Positions 1-42,837 are shown, numbered from the stretch's first letter. The stretch: 64,000 bases of DNA from Ptychodera flava (GCF_041260155.1 NC_091930.1:41670096-41734095), one strand, 5' to 3'. The notes: generated by a model from the sequence alone, not told the origin. A program made the numbers and translations.

Positions 1-440
1 CACAAACTGTGTAATAAACACGGATACATTATGTTCCATGGTAACGCGATTAAGCGACATCGATATACCTAACATCAATCAATATTTTGCCGGTTTTATT
101 TAGTTTAACAGCCCGAAAAGTATTTTCCAATTTCCGAAAAGTAGCTTTTCTTCTTCTTTTTCCTTGATAAATATTTATATTTTTCAAAACAGTATTCTTT
201 TTAATTTTTTTATAGGTAACTCCTTAGATTCGTGCACCATTTCTATCAGCTTCCGTCAGAATTCACAATTTATGGGGAAATAATTGGGGTATAATTTCAG
301 AAATGTTAATTTCATATATTTCCAAAAAAATGAAGCAAATTAAAAAAATATATAAAAATTTGGCTCGTGCTTGGAAAAAGTTTGAAAAAATACCAACATT
401 CTAACTGGGACTAAAATAACTGCAACTGTACTGATGAAGG

Positions 441-899
441 GGGTGTGAGGTGTTAGTTGTAGGACATGTCTTGCAACTGAGGTGGGTGTGTCAGTTGCAA
501 GACATGTCTTGCAACTGAGGTGGGTGTGTCAGTTGCAGGACATGTCTTGCAACTGAGGTGGGTGTGTCAGTTGCAAGACATGTCTTGCAACTGAGGTGGG
601 TGTGTCAGTTGCAGGACATGTCTTGCAACTGAGGTGGGTGTGTCAGTTGCAGGACATGTCTTGCAACTGAGGTGGGTGTGTCAGTTGCAGGACATGTCTT
701 GCAACTGAGGTGGGTGTGTCAGTTGCAGGACATGTCTTGCAACTGAGGTGGGTGTGTCAGTTGCAGGACATGTCTTGCAACTGAGGTGGATGTGTCAGTT
801 GCAGGACATGTCTTGCAACTGAGGTGGCTGTGTCAGTTGCAGGACATGTCTTGCAACTGAGGTGGGTGTGTCAGTTGCAGGCCATGTCTTATAACTGAG
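441..899 (+). repeat. 38-bp palindromic minisatellite, array 1
   Basis: About twelve head-to-tail 38-bp units. Each unit contains the 8-bp perfect palindrome GACATGTC plus arms GCAACTGA and TCAGTTGC around a GGTGGGTGTG spacer. In units with CAAG rather than CAGG before the palindrome, the junction is a longer perfect palindrome centred on GACATGTC. The first and last units are diverged (e.g. GGCCATGTCTTATAAC), as expected at array edges. Confidence 0.95.
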
Positions 900-1660
900 G
901 TTTTAATCACAAAACCATCTGAAGATATATAAGTTTAAACAGGACTTTTATTCAATGTTGAAATGATTGTATTGTTAACAAGATAACTAATTACAACCAA
1001 ACTTTGTCATGTCAAATCACATCTTGAAACATAAAAGAACACCTACTTAGGGCCTTTCAAGGAAATCAGTTTGAAAAAAAATATAAGGAAATAATAAAGT
1101 TTCCATAAATTATAATGTCATCTGAAAAATTACATCACATAAGGGTACCAAACTGAGTTCCATTATATTTCATATGGCACTCTTAAACTGTGTAAAAAGA
1201 TCAAGTTTTGACGTAAAGGACTGTAAAAACATATTTCACAAATACTGAGTCACATTTCATTACAATACAAGAACATCATCAATACTTCAACTCATAACCT
1301 TTTGTTAATGCTGTTATTCAAGTATTTACATTCCTCTGCATGTCCACTGCAATGAAATCATCAGTCTAGAATAAACCTGAACTCATGTGTCCTTGCCATT
1401 AGACACATACTGACACATATGCATTCATGCCTACATTTAGGTTTCTTAAGCCTTCACAAAGAAGCTTGAATCTAACTCTGAAATTTGATAGTGAAGAAAT
1501 CAAAATGTGATTTTAAACTGCCTCCTAATAAAGCCATGTGAGATAAGAAGCTATATCCATCAACGTACATGTAGTTGAAAATAACCTAAATTAAAATTTC
1601 ATTCAAGATTAATAATTGAACAGCTTTAACAGTTCAATCACTGATTACTTTTAAGTGAAT
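900..1660 (+). repeat. Large tandem duplication, unique part of copy 1
   Basis: Starts GTTTTAATCACAAAACC and ends TTAAGTGAATG. It recurs almost base for base at 2061-2790, so array plus flank were duplicated together with a period of about 1.16 kb. No coding signal is visible. Confidence 0.95.
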
Positions 1661-2060
1661 GACATGTCTTGCAACTGAGGTGGGTGTGTCAGTTGCAGGA
1701 CATGTCTTGCAACTCAGGTGGGTGTGTCAGTTGCAAGACATGTCTTGCAACTGAGGTGGGGTGTGTCAGTTGCAGGACATGTCTTGCAACTGAGGTGGGT
1801 GTGTCAGTTGCAGGACATGTCTTGCAACTGAGGTGGCTGTGTCAGTTGCAGGACATGTCTTGCAACTGAGGTGGGTGTGTCAGTTGAAGGACATGTCTTG
1901 CAACTGAGGTGGGTGTGTCAGTTGCAGGACATGTCTTGCAACTGAGGTGGCTGTGTCAGTTGCAGGACATGTCTTGCAACTGAGGTGGCTGTGTCAGTTG
2001 CAGGACATGTCTTGCAACTGAGGTGGGTGTGTCAGTTGCAGGCCATGTCTTGTAACTGAG
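1661..2060 (+). repeat. 38-bp palindromic minisatellite, array 2
   Basis: About ten and a half units of the same 38-bp repeat as array 1, same orientation, joined directly to the end of the first duplicated flank. The last unit again ends with GGCCATGTCTTGTAAC, marking the same array edge as in copy 1. Confidence 0.95.
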
Positions 2061-2790
2061 GTTTTAATCACAAAACCATCTGAAGATATATAAGTTTAAA
2101 CAGGACTTTTATTCAATGTTGAAATGATTGTATTGTTAACAAGATAACTAATTACAACCAAACTTTGTCATGTCAAATCACATCTTGAAACATAAAAAGA
2201 ACACCTACTTAGGGCCTTTTAAGGAAATCAGTTGAAAAAAAATATAAGGAAATAATAAATTTTCCATAAATTATAATGTCATCTGAAAAATTACATCACA
2301 TAAGGGTACCAAACTGAGTTCCATTATATTTCATATGGCACTCTTAAAGGACTGTAAAAACATATTTCACAAATACTGAGTCACATTTCATTACAATACA
2401 AGAACATCATCAATACTTCAACTCATAACCTTTGTTTAATGCTGTTATTCAAGTATTTACATTCCTCTGCATGTCCACTGCAATGAAATCATCAGTCTAG
2501 AATAAACCTGAACTCATGTGTCCTTGCCATTAGACACATACTGACACATATGCATTCATGCCTACATTTAGGTTTCTTAAGCCTTCACAAAGAAGCTTGA
2601 ATCTAACTCTGAAATTTGATAGTGAAGAAATCAAAATGTGATTTTAAACTGCCTCCTAATAAAGCCATGTGAGATAAGAAGCTATATCCATCAACGTACT
2701 GTAGTTGAAAATAACCTAAATTAAAATTTCATTCAAGATTAATAATTGAACAGCTTTAACAGTTCAATCACTGATTACTTTTAAGTGAAT
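2061..2790 (+). repeat. Large tandem duplication, unique part of copy 2
   Basis: Near-identical to 900-1660 with single-base changes and one ~32-bp deletion: the segment between CACTCTTAAA and AAGGACTGTAAAAAC in copy 1 is absent here. After TTAAGTGAATG the sequence becomes unique. Confidence 0.93.
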
Positions 2791-3006
2791 GTATGTAAAA
2801 TTAAAGACATATTTTCTCCTTAACAATTAAAGAAAAATACCGCAATAATACGGTGTCGCTCTAATTTGATCAGAATTGGTATATACGAGTATGGTTACCA
2901 ATGATCAACAATAAATGTTGTTTCTATCTATTCAGTGGAGGAAATTCTACATTGATGTTATGACAATGATTTCTGCACAGTACAACCAGAAAAACAACAG
3001 AAATAT

Positions 3007-3243
3007 TTAAACCAGAAAAACAAGAATGACAAAAGTAATTAAGGTCTGAAACTTTAGGTACTGGAGGTCAACTCTAGCAACATGCACAGCAGAAACAAGC
3101 CCTCTTAGTTTGAGTATAGATGGTCTCCCCCTTCTACTGTCTATGGTTTCAGCAGGTCTGTTAATATGTAAAAGTTCATAAACAATGACAGGCAATGACT
3201 CAAGATCAGTGGAGTTGGCCTTTTTCTTACTGCCATCACTCCT
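3007..3243 (-). CDS. Third (possibly last) exon of the unrecognised 3-6.6 kb gene
   Basis: Enters in phase 2 after acceptor AAATGTGCAG. A lysine-rich start (GSKKKAN) is followed by LESLPVIVYELLHINRP and a basic stretch SRRGRPSILKLRG. The tail before the stop is hydrophobic (LITFVILVFLV), so it either ends in a membrane-like segment or the true exon ends earlier. Confidence 0.4.
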   Translation of the reverse strand, partial: RSDGSKKKANSTDLESLPVIVYELLHINRPAETIDSRRGRPSILKLRGLVSAVHVARVDLQYLKFQTLITFVILVFLV

Positions 3244-6200
3244 GCACATTTGCAGGATTTCACTTTTTCTTACCTCATTTGTACATTTTTGACACTGATG
3301 TGTTCATTTGAACAAATTCACATCTCAACCCCTGCATCTACCTGTACACCAAATACTGAGATGGACCACCCAGATGAGTCCTTGAAACTTTCAGGAACCA
3401 TCAAGATGTGACCCTAAATCTCTCAAGGACTATCCTAATGTGACCTTGAAACTGTTTGATCTATAAAGCTCATTTCCACATTTAACACTGACATACAGAA
3501 AGAAACAAGAAAATTATTCAAAACAGCTTAAACACTGTTATACCAAATTCAGTGGACAGATGAATGAACAGTAAAATTATGGACAGCAGAATTCATCTAA
3601 TCAGTAAAATCACCCTTCGCTATACACCTCAGATAACAGGTTAACAAGATGGTCTTCATTCATCAGATTCAATGTCCATCACTGCACCTAAAATGTCGCA
3701 GACAATGTGTAGCCTCTCAAGATTCCTGTTCATGTAGATACAGTGTCTTCCAACATTTACTGCTGCTAAAATTCCAGTTCCTGTCAAGTTAAAATGAGGA
3801 TTTGCGTTACTGTCCAAATTCCAGGTATTATTTTACACAAGTTCAGATGATTGTCACTTGTTTAATGATGTAAAAATATTTTGAGCTATAAAAATAACAC
3901 AAAACAAATCTGTTGCCTTGGCTGAAGAAACTGATGCCATAAATATTACTTAAGCCTTTGCACACTCTAAAGCACCACAAAACACTGAATTAAGAGGTTA
4001 ACAGTGGCCAACCTAAAACCTCTGGCCCGAGGTTTTTCTACACAGTGTAGGCAAAATTGGATGGAAGTTGTCAATGGTCGACCATTTTTAGACATCTTTC
4101 AATAAATCAAACAACATCAACAACTGCTCGTTTGCAACAATATTGGTGAAAAAAGATCAAAAAATAGCGATAATGTCCCTTTAAATATAGGCCTACAGGC
4201 ACTCAGGGTGAATATGTTACATCAATTTGATTGGTTTCGTTTCCTCTTTTTTTTAAGACAATCAATCTGCAAGGCAGTTTATGTATTGACAAATATGTTA
4301 TCTTTACAACCACACAGCAAAATGTTCTTTAATTTTTATGAACAATATTTGACAATACTGAATACATAACATGCAACCAATGTTCATATTTTGCCCATAC
4401 ACCAGATACATGGAGAGACGTCAAGATACAATGATTAACTCAGAAACCCTACAGGGAAAAGTAAATATTGTTTTCTTCCAGTACAACTGGTGAATCCACA
4501 TTTGGAGCAACTTACAAACTTAACCAATTACACAAGGATGATGACACAAGAGATATAAAGTTAAGAAATTTAACTGTGGTGAACTTGACTATTCCTTTCA
4601 AATCCTTTCCTAACTTGAAATCTTAAAACTGATATACACTGCATGGTTAATTGAGTGCAAAAAGACATCAGGGATGGACCATTTGATAAGGGGGTGGGGA
4701 TGGGATGTCTGGAAAATTGATGAGGTACATTATCTTTTTTATCTGATCCATTGTACATAATTTTTTCCCACCTTTTCTTTTTGTCAAACATTTTCTGGCT
4801 GATTTTTTTATTGACATTTGTTTGGAATTTTTTTCAAAATCTGCCAGCACCCCCTCCCAGGTGATAAAATGGTCCGCCTCTGTGTATTGACCATCTTTGC
4901 ATGAGATATACTGTACAATGACCAGATGGTAGGAAGTGTGTCAATTTTTTACAACCTTGGTACTCTTAAACATTGAAAACATTTTGGAATATATATAATA
5001 TAATTTGTTGGAAACCAAACCTGATGATTTTTTTATCGCATTTCAACACCAATTTCACTGTACCATGTCAAATATCAAATATCAAATGCTTACTAAATCA
5101 CAGCCATCCACATTGGAAACATATCAGTGAAAAACAGTGCAGTCTCAAAACATTGAGCAGCTTTCATCGGAAACTCAGCCTTCATTTAGGCATGTTCAAC
5201 ATTATTATGAAAAATGGTTACACAATTTCAGCTGGCTCCACTACAATGTAAAAAAGAACTCAATGACTTGCAAAGTATGGATGAAGCATAATAATAAACA
5301 GAATACGATGACCTGAGCCAACATGAATTTCGGAACGAGTACACTTGCTTGCCATGTCGACTGTGTAGGACCAATAAAACCGCAGTGCTCGCAGAAACTT
5401 TGAGTGCGAGTTTGAACTTGCAAACAACAACACGGGTATGGCATGTAATAAAGTGTATAATTGTCTGCGAATGACCCCCTTTTTTCAACAGTGACCGTTT
5501 TTTGAGCTTCCATTGGCCCTCAGACCCAACTGATGCAAAAGTTTGGCAGAACACTACCCCCCCCCCCCCCCCCCCCCCCCATCCCCTTCAGAAGTGTTTG
5601 TGAATATACATGTAGCCTTATTCCTGGCAAGAAAGAGGACTTTGGGCAAATTTTATCTTTGTCAAAAGATCACACTTACGTTTTAAGGATTACTGAAGGG
5701 CTGGTGTACTGGTGGCCTTCGTAATAAGTCTCTGATGCATCATCTCTGAGTAGAAATCCTGGAAAAGAAAATTTTACAGGAGTCATATATTGGAAGAGTG
5801 ATCTAAAGCACAGTCCCTCTCTGAACACTCAAATGATATAGTTTACACCTTATTACATCACAGAAAGTGGAGTTGGATTGTTGTCTATAAAATTAATAAT
5901 TACAGTATACAAGTATATGTATGGTATGAGAAATGACAAAGTTCTGCTCAAAATTATGGAATATTTATGGAATGTGATACTCAGCACTCAGAATGAAAGG
6001 ATGGGCTTCTTTTGTGAATTTTGCCTAGGGAAGGTTTTTGCTAAATCATGATAATAACTGGGCAGTTTGTCTCTCCTGGGATCATGTAAGCTTAAACCTG
6101 ACAGTTTGTATGGTAAAAATAAATACAGTAAATAAAGAGTTGATAATGTAATGATTACTTCTCTATCTCAAACTCTACTGTTCCTGTCACACAAGTAATA

Positions 6201-6589
6201 ATTTACAAATCATCATTACAGCTCAGAAAAGCAATCAAGTGATCTTACTACAATGTAATAAAAGTATGGATCACATTTCAAAGTTCTGTTTGGTCATAAA
6301 AATGGTTTGCTAATGGTCAATATATTGACATACCCCCCCCCCCCCCCCATATTGTATACAGGCTGTGGCCTTCTTTCCACAATCAGAGGGGCTTGGATTT
6401 GTAAACAATGGTTTGTAAACAAATATAACATTTACCTTGATTCACGGTTCGATCGTCAGCTTGTGCATTCACAAGCATTACTTGGTAAAGCTGACAGACA
6501 GAGGAATCACTGAAAGATGTAGTCAAACTTCCTGCACATACAGCGTATTCATGACGGTCGAGGTTCAGATTATGTAATGGCGTCCCCAT
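3007..6589 (-). CDS. Unrecognised three-exon protein-coding gene
   Basis: I do not recognise the family. Exon 1 (6589 down to 6436) starts MGTPLHNLNLDRHEY and ends at donor AAG|GTAAAT in phase 1. Exon 2 (5758-5680) has acceptor TTTTCCAG, reads GFLLRDDASETYYEGHQY and ends at GTAAGT in phase 2. Exon 3 starts at 3243 after TGTGCAG and reads SDGSKKKANSTDLESLPVIV, remaining open to a stop at 3007. All three phases close, which is strong evidence for a real gene although each exon is short. An in-frame upstream ATG at 6664 would add an arginine-rich N-terminus. A further donor inside exon 3 is possible, so the 3' end is uncertain. The local pattern LESLPVIVYELL weakly recalls a helix in FANCI, but the flanking residues do not match and I do not assign it. 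Confidence 0.5.
5557..5580. repeat. Homopolymer C tract (24 C)
   Basis: Uninterrupted C run. A second 16-C run lies at 6333-6348 and a 20-G run at 49911-49930. Long G/C homopolymers are rare in this AT-rich window. Confidence 0.9.
5680..5758 (-). CDS. Second coding exon of the unrecognised 3-6.6 kb gene
   Basis: 79-nt exon with a pyrimidine-rich acceptor and GTAAGT donor. It is open only in the frame demanded by exon 1 (phase 1 in, phase 2 out). It is too short to see as an ORF but is supported by phase closure on both sides. Confidence 0.5.
6436..6589 (-). CDS. First coding exon of the unrecognised 3-6.6 kb gene
   Basis: Reads MGTPLHNLNLDRHEYAVCAG onward to QADDRTVNQ and stops at a strong donor (AAG|GTAAAT). 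The surrounding DNA is CpG-richer than its neighbours, as expected near a promoter. Start is ambiguous between 6589 and the in-frame ATG at 6664, whose extra 25 residues contain six arginines. Confidence 0.5.
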
Positions 6590-7485
6590 CGCATCGCTCC
6601 GATGTATGACTGGTCGGCTGGCGCCGAAACCCGTATTTATCACGCGACGAGATCTACAAGGCATGTTCTCCCTGGCATGAATGTTATGAACTGGGCAGCG
6701 GTTGAACCTTCAGTCGATTTAGACGAGAAGTCTGGACAATTCTTGGCCATGTACGCTGTGGTCCAGTTACTGACGCGCCGCTTAGTATTAATAGTAAGAA
6801 TTCGCAAACAACCGTTTCATGATGGCATATTCCATTTTAATCTACAGGGACACCTAGGGCGATAAAAATTTAAATTTGAAAAAAAAGCTGAGTATTTTTC
6901 AAAGGTACAGTATCAAATTTCAGTGATTATACACCTATGCATTTTTCTAATGACAGTTAATATGTACCACAGCTACACTGAGAGTTTGAAGTCTGTATCA
7001 TGGTAACTTGCTTAAAAATGCATGTTTTTATTAAAAATAGCCTTTCTTGCCACCTGAAATAGATTAACAGAGAATATTGATGTTGGTATGTAGACTATTG
7101 ATAAGGTTGACAATAATGTTCTTTGCTATCATTATTGTTTTATATTGTTTATATATGTATGTACATAGCTTTTTTCATGATGACCATTGCAATGTAGCCT
7201 GTCTGGGAGTTTTCTGGAAATGCTCTGTCAACCTTTTTTTATTTGAAATTTCTCATTGAAAAGTACAAATGTTATTCATTGACACGTTGCATGAGTGCAA
7301 TATGTTCTTGCACCAAAAAGAATTTATAATGTATTTTCATAATAAGTATTAAACACAAGGTATTAAACATGACTTTTTTTTCAAAGAAAAAACTTTATGT
7401 TCCTAATTCATGTAATTTTTCCCATGGTAAACATCATTGAGTTTTCATTCACCTCGCTTGAACCAACACTTGCTGTACCAAATCT

Positions 7486-8203
7486 TGCACCTCAGTTGCA
7501 AGACATGTCCTGCAACTGACACATCCACCTCAGGTACAAGACATGGCCTGCAACTGACACACCCACCTCAGTTGCAAGACATGTCCTGCAACTGACACAC
7601 CCACCTCAGTTGCAAGACATGTCCCTGCAACTGACACACCCACCTCAGTTGTAAGACATGTCCTGCAACTGACACACCCACCTCAGTTGCAAGACATGTC
7701 CTGCAACTGACACACCCACCTCAGTTGTAAGACATGTCCTGCAACTGACACACCCACCTCAGTTGTAAGACATGTCCTGCAACTGACACACCCACCTCAG
7801 TTGTAAGACATGTCCTGCAACTGACACACCCACCTCAGTTGCAAGACATGTCCTGCAACTGACATACCCACCTCAGTTGTAAGACATGTCCTGCAACTGA
7901 CACACCCACCTCAGTTGCAAGACATGTCCTGCAACTGACACACCCACCTCAGTTGTAAGACATGTCCTGCAACTGACACACCCACCTCAGTTGCAAGACA
8001 TGTCCTGCAACTGACACACCCACCTCAGTTGTAAGACATGTCCTGCAACTGACACACCCACCTCAGCTGCAAGACATGTCCTGCAACTGACACACCCACC
8101 TCAGTTGTAAGACATGTCCTGCAACTGACACACCCACCTCAGTTGCAAGACATGTCCTGCAACTGACATCCACCTCAGTTGCAAGACATGTCCTGCAACT
8201 ACT
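7486..8203 (-). repeat. 38-bp palindromic minisatellite, array 3 (inverted)
   Basis: About nineteen units that are the reverse complement of arrays 1 and 2 (AAGACATGTCCTGCAACTGA on the plus strand). Units alternate between GTTGCAAG and GTTGTAAG variants, suggesting a two-unit higher-order pattern. The central palindrome GACATGTC is invariant. Confidence 0.95.
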
Positions 8204-8204
8204 T

Positions 8205-9650
8205 CATCAAAATTCCAAAATGTTTAACAATTTATTAATTTCTAAAGCAATTTGTCAATTTCTTTCTAGACTTGGGATTGAACTGGTTGAATGCAATTAT
8301 TTCTTTAAATATTACTGCATTACATGGCAAAAAGACATAGAAGGGAAAATACTTTGAAAAAATGAAGGTTTGACAATGCAACTTGGCAGTTTCATTTTTT
8401 CAGCTGTAAATTCTTGATCATTTATCGCATTCTGAAATATTCCGTAGAATTATAACCTGGATTAGAGAGACAGAAAAATAATCTGAATTTCAAAGTGAAA
8501 GGTACTGCTGTGTAAATGAGTAAGATAAAATCTCGATTATTTCCATGGTACAAATTTACTACATTTTGCAACCAGAAAATGATGTAAATCATTTTTCTTG
8601 TGGTACAAATAGAAGGAAGTGATTTGCAAATGCCTCAAGCTGTTATTTTTATTTTTTAGAAATTTATGAATTTAAAGAGAAATTTAGTACCCTTTTATAA
8701 TTTTTCTGTAAAAATATCATGAAATCTAACTTTTTCGGAAATTTGAAAATGTTTTTCGTCGTGTTTGTTTGCGAAATTAGCATTAGCTAGTATCGCATGA
8801 TCTCAAAAGTTCTAAAAATGTCTTTATACTTGACGTTAAATATCCCTTCTGTACGCGTAGGCGTAAACATACCCGGGTTGTAAGACCACGCCTGAATTCC
8901 CCGCAATCGTGCATATGGTTGCATCCGGCAGTGTGCTAGCATGTTAAATCATCACTATTCAATGGCGGCACTTTTATTTCTCGCCGCTGGATACCACAAA
9001 AAATGTTAATGTATCCCAGTTAGCACAGCTTTCACCAAACGTTCGACTGACTTCGCAAATGTCACCAGGTAGGTACGTGTTCTTTGTTAAAATAATTGTT
9101 CTGTAATGAAACATTTTTTCTGACGCTCAAATTTTTACATCAATTTTATGTTCCATCTTCTGGAGACTAATTGAGTAAATGAAGTTTTTTCAAAGTCTTC
9201 TTTTTTAGAAAAAAATCAAACGTTCTTTGCCTGTCCTTCTGAGTTAACAAAGATAAGACAGCTTAATGTCTTGTCTCGAAATTGATATTTTAGGTAACTA
9301 GTTTTTCTAATCCAGAACAACTATGAACGATGAAACAAGATTGTCAGTACTTATGATATGTCAAAGATGATTTTTCTGCAATTTCTCGGAGAAAGTTCGA
9401 GTAAAAGATTCAAATGCTTAGGATGTTTGGTTTCGAGGCTTATCGCCCTCAAGTAACGTTTTTGATCAGTAGCTAGGATTAATTCCAAACTTCCAAAGAC
9501 TGCTCGAACCAAGATTAGTTTACAACAGCTTGCACGAGAAGATTATGCAAGATATCACGCCCGCTGTACGATAAGGAGGGGGAAACTTTTTTTAAAAACC
9601 GGACAAGACGTAATAAAAGTTATATTTTAGTTTCTAAATTAATTCTGTTA
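8205..9650. other. Intergenic interval, no gene seen
   Basis: AT-rich apart from a more CpG-containing stretch near 8850-9000 (GTACGCGTAGGCG, CCCGGG, CAATGGCGGC). A tiny ORF beginning ATGGCGGCAC lies at about 8963. I see no splice-supported exon. The GC-richer patch could be a promoter for the BRICHOS gene 0.7 kb downstream, but no TATA box or initiator fixes this. Confidence 0.4.
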
Positions 9651-9715
9651 GTATATTATCCGAACAGAGCGATCTTGTGGACATAAATTTCGAGCGAAAC
9701 TTGAAACTGCACATA

Positions 9716-16196
<6,481 letters not shown>

Positions 16197-18477
16197 AGGT
16201 AAATCACAAATACTACTTACATAATAACAGGTATAAGGCTTATTTCTCTCATTTTCCCCTTGCATTTTGCCTTCCCTGTTTCATAAGTAAAGCTCGTCGC
16301 CCTTTTCAATTGCCAACGGGGAAATATTACCGTTCAGATTATTGCTGAAACTTGGCCGATGAAAACCATGCTGAAATTAACGTCTTCTTTGCTACTATCA
16401 AGATGGGTTAACCTATTTCGTAGGGAAGACGAACTACTGTTTAAGATTTAGATAAAATCTGAACCGATTTGAAGATAATACAGAGATCCATGACTATCGT
16501 TCTTCCGAAGGATTGAAGCAAGTTTTATCGAGTTCTTGACGTACGTCATTTTTTTTTCTGAAATCACTTATTATGCAAATAAGAGTCAAATGTGTCAGCC
16601 TCGCCCACTAAAAACTATTCAGTTTTTGCCATTGCCGAACAGAATTACATACCAGATTTGATTCAAATCTATTGAGCGATTCATGAGATATCAGCTCTCG
16701 ATAACCTTTTCCGAGGTAAATACCCCAAACACTAATTGACCTTTAGCAGAGTTGTCAGTTTCGACTGAACGAAAGCGAAATCAAAGTATTGAGAAAGCAG
16801 AATACAGGCAGCATTATACAATGGCACATACTTGTGTCCTTTCATTGATTATGAAAACGTGTTCCTAGTATGCTTTGCCATAGACATGCCTAAACTTGTA
16901 GTTTGGGGAAATCTTAGCCTAAAATAGTAGGTGGCGCTGCAACGTAAGATAAAAAAGCAAGTGACCAACAATACTTAAATAGCTATCTGCCGCTTTAATG
17001 TTGAAACATTCGCAAACGGACAGCTTACTCTAGCTTGGTTGGATACAGTAAACAGAGAATAAACAACATTGACAAACAAAGATATTTTGTTTATTAATTC
17101 TCAGTCAGCACGCATCGGGAGCGAAACGCTCATTAGCTTCGCATTAGCTGTTTTCTAGCTCCAATTATATGTGCATTCATTTCGCTTTCGAAAAGAGAAC
17201 AAATTCCTCATAAGAACTGCGCTCTGTAACAGCATTTATTTATTGACTTATTTATTTACTTATATATTGATTTATCCATCAATTATTTATTTAATGAGAA
17301 TTTTTGCGGTTGTATGTTACTTTTGTGAGTTATTACACAGTGAGAGTTTAACTATGACTCAATTTTATTGATCAACAGAACGCCCTTAGTAGAGACACGT
17401 CTACATGAATCAACGACAAACGTGACATCACCAATTATTGTAATAGTATAGCGGTATGGTGTACTGTTTAAACAATAAATATAGTATGTATTTGACTTAG
17501 ATCTAAAATCCTAAAGAATAGATCCGAATGGCTCAAGCAACAATTAAACTATATGAACGATATTTTATGCATGCTATAATATAGTCCGTTTCAAGTAATA
17601 TGTAGTGCGTTGGTTGCAACAGGTCATCAATTAAAGTGAGTTACAAACATTATAAGGCTTAGGACAGTTGTGATTTTATCGCAATGAAAGCTATTTGATC
17701 GCATCGTTGTTATCTTTCCTCTAAAAGGAAGTAGATTAGTTTGTTAATTTAGAGTCTACATCCACCGAGAATATGCCAGGTGTCGCTCTCAGCTCACTTC
17801 AGTGATGCTTATTAAGAGAGATAAGTTTGAATCTTTCTCTGACGATATTCATCTCCGATGATGTACGAAATAAAGTCCATTTTTAGAGGATTGCACGGTG
17901 AAGGGGTTGAATGTGTGAGAATGATCGGTCGCCGTATGATTTAAGTATGGTCTTTGACATACTAACTAGTTGTTGTTGCAGGAATATGTCAAGTTATGCT
18001 CCGATTACTTTGTGTGATGGGGTCTGGAATGTATGGTGGAGTCAAGCAATGTAACGCTGTGTGGATTTTAAAGTGGATAATGCAGGTGATCGGAAGCCAG
18101 TGCAGCTATTGTAGTAAAATATCATGAATGAGTTTGAAAAACTTAAAATAAAAATATGTTGTTGTGTTTATGGTTTCAGACTGATGTCACCTTCAGTTTC
18201 GTATCTTTTTTCTGTCAAGAATGTCGTGAGTATTTACTTGTTTCGATTTAACTATCGACTCAAAACGTGAATGAATTTAACATAGGAATTTTATCGAATA
18301 CATATGGGATCAATGTGGTTCGCTGTCCACTTATCATAACATTTTCGCAGAATAAATTTGTCCAAAACCATAAGCAGAAAGTTTGAAGAAAGTTATATGG
18401 GTGTAAATATATACTCAAACGAAAAACACAAACGGTAGCCATCGTTTGTTGTATAAGTGCTGACATAATTAAATGAA
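16197..18477. other. Intergenic/unassigned, 2.3 kb
   Basis: Lies between the BRICHOS plus-strand gene and the convergent PARP14-like 3' end. AT-rich, with a TATT/TTAT-rich patch near 17225-17300. I see no exon, RNA gene or element termini. Confidence 0.4.
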
Positions 18478-41920
<23,443 letters not shown>

Positions 41921-42509
41921 CTGGTCAATTTTAATTCTCGTAAACACAACCAAGCGCTATTCTCTTGTGTACCGCCATGCTCCTTGCGTCGAATGCCCCG
42001 AGGAAAGTCCAAGACCAAGAATTGCTGTCTTTTTACTCAAATTTACATTCATCCATCACTATGCATGGGTTTATTGCACCAAGATTTCAGTATTAAATTT
42101 TTGTTACTATAGACCGCAAAAGTTGGTTGCACAGCTGATTGACTGCAGCGGCCTCAGTGAACGAGCGTTGCATGTTTGACGCCTGCCGGGAGACGAGCAG
42201 GCCCTGATCAGTGGTGATCTCACCTGATAGCAATACCACGATCATTGTTGTGGCTAGGTTACTAGCACAAAATTAACCGGAAAGTCCAAATGCACTTGAA
42301 TAGCACATGCCCCAGGACTATGCGTGAATTAGCGTATGTCGTCTTGCTAGGGTGTAGCTTAAAAAATTGCAGCTAACGGGCAACCGTGCTTGGTCTTTTT
42401 CTAACCTGTTGCTGTACAGCGCCGCTACAGGCCGGCAGTGCAAAGCAAACACGTCAGAAAAGCCAGCGGACGGCATATGGGCTATGGTAATTTGTTGTTT
42501 TTGTTTCAA

Positions 42510-42835
42510 ACTAGCGGTAAATGTGTTACCCCTAACCCATTCCTATTTTACTAGAGAGGGCGTGACACCTCCTCCCTACAAAATAAGTCGTTACACTCTT
42601 ATCTACCATCAGTTAAATTACAAATAAGCAGATTATAACAGCTGAGAATCTAACTAACATAAAATCGTAGTGGGTAAAATGCCTTAGACGGGATGATTTC
42701 GATACATGGCTAACGGACTCAATGTTGTGTGCATATTGTTTGAAAAAATAAGTCAAAATTGACACAAACTGAAATGTTTATATAAGTTTTAATTTTCAAA
42801 TAGGCTATTTTTCCCAATAAAACTATACATTTAAG
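42510..42835. repeat. Single diverged copy of the 53.4-kb repeat family
   Basis: Shares GTGTTACCCCTA, AATTGACACAAACTGAAA and AAAACTATACATTTA with the tandem units at 53.35-53.87 kb. Confidence 0.6.
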
Positions 42836-42837
42836 GT

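Noticed and set aside
441..8203. Minisatellite arrays as CRISPR arrays
   Set aside because: Periodic and palindromic, but there are no unique spacers: the entire 38-bp unit is repeated. The genome is eukaryotic.
441..8203. Satellite arrays as functional p53 response elements
   Set aside because: Half-sites match, but spacing between them is ~28 bp rather than the short spacing needed for a full site. Kept only as an observation to test.
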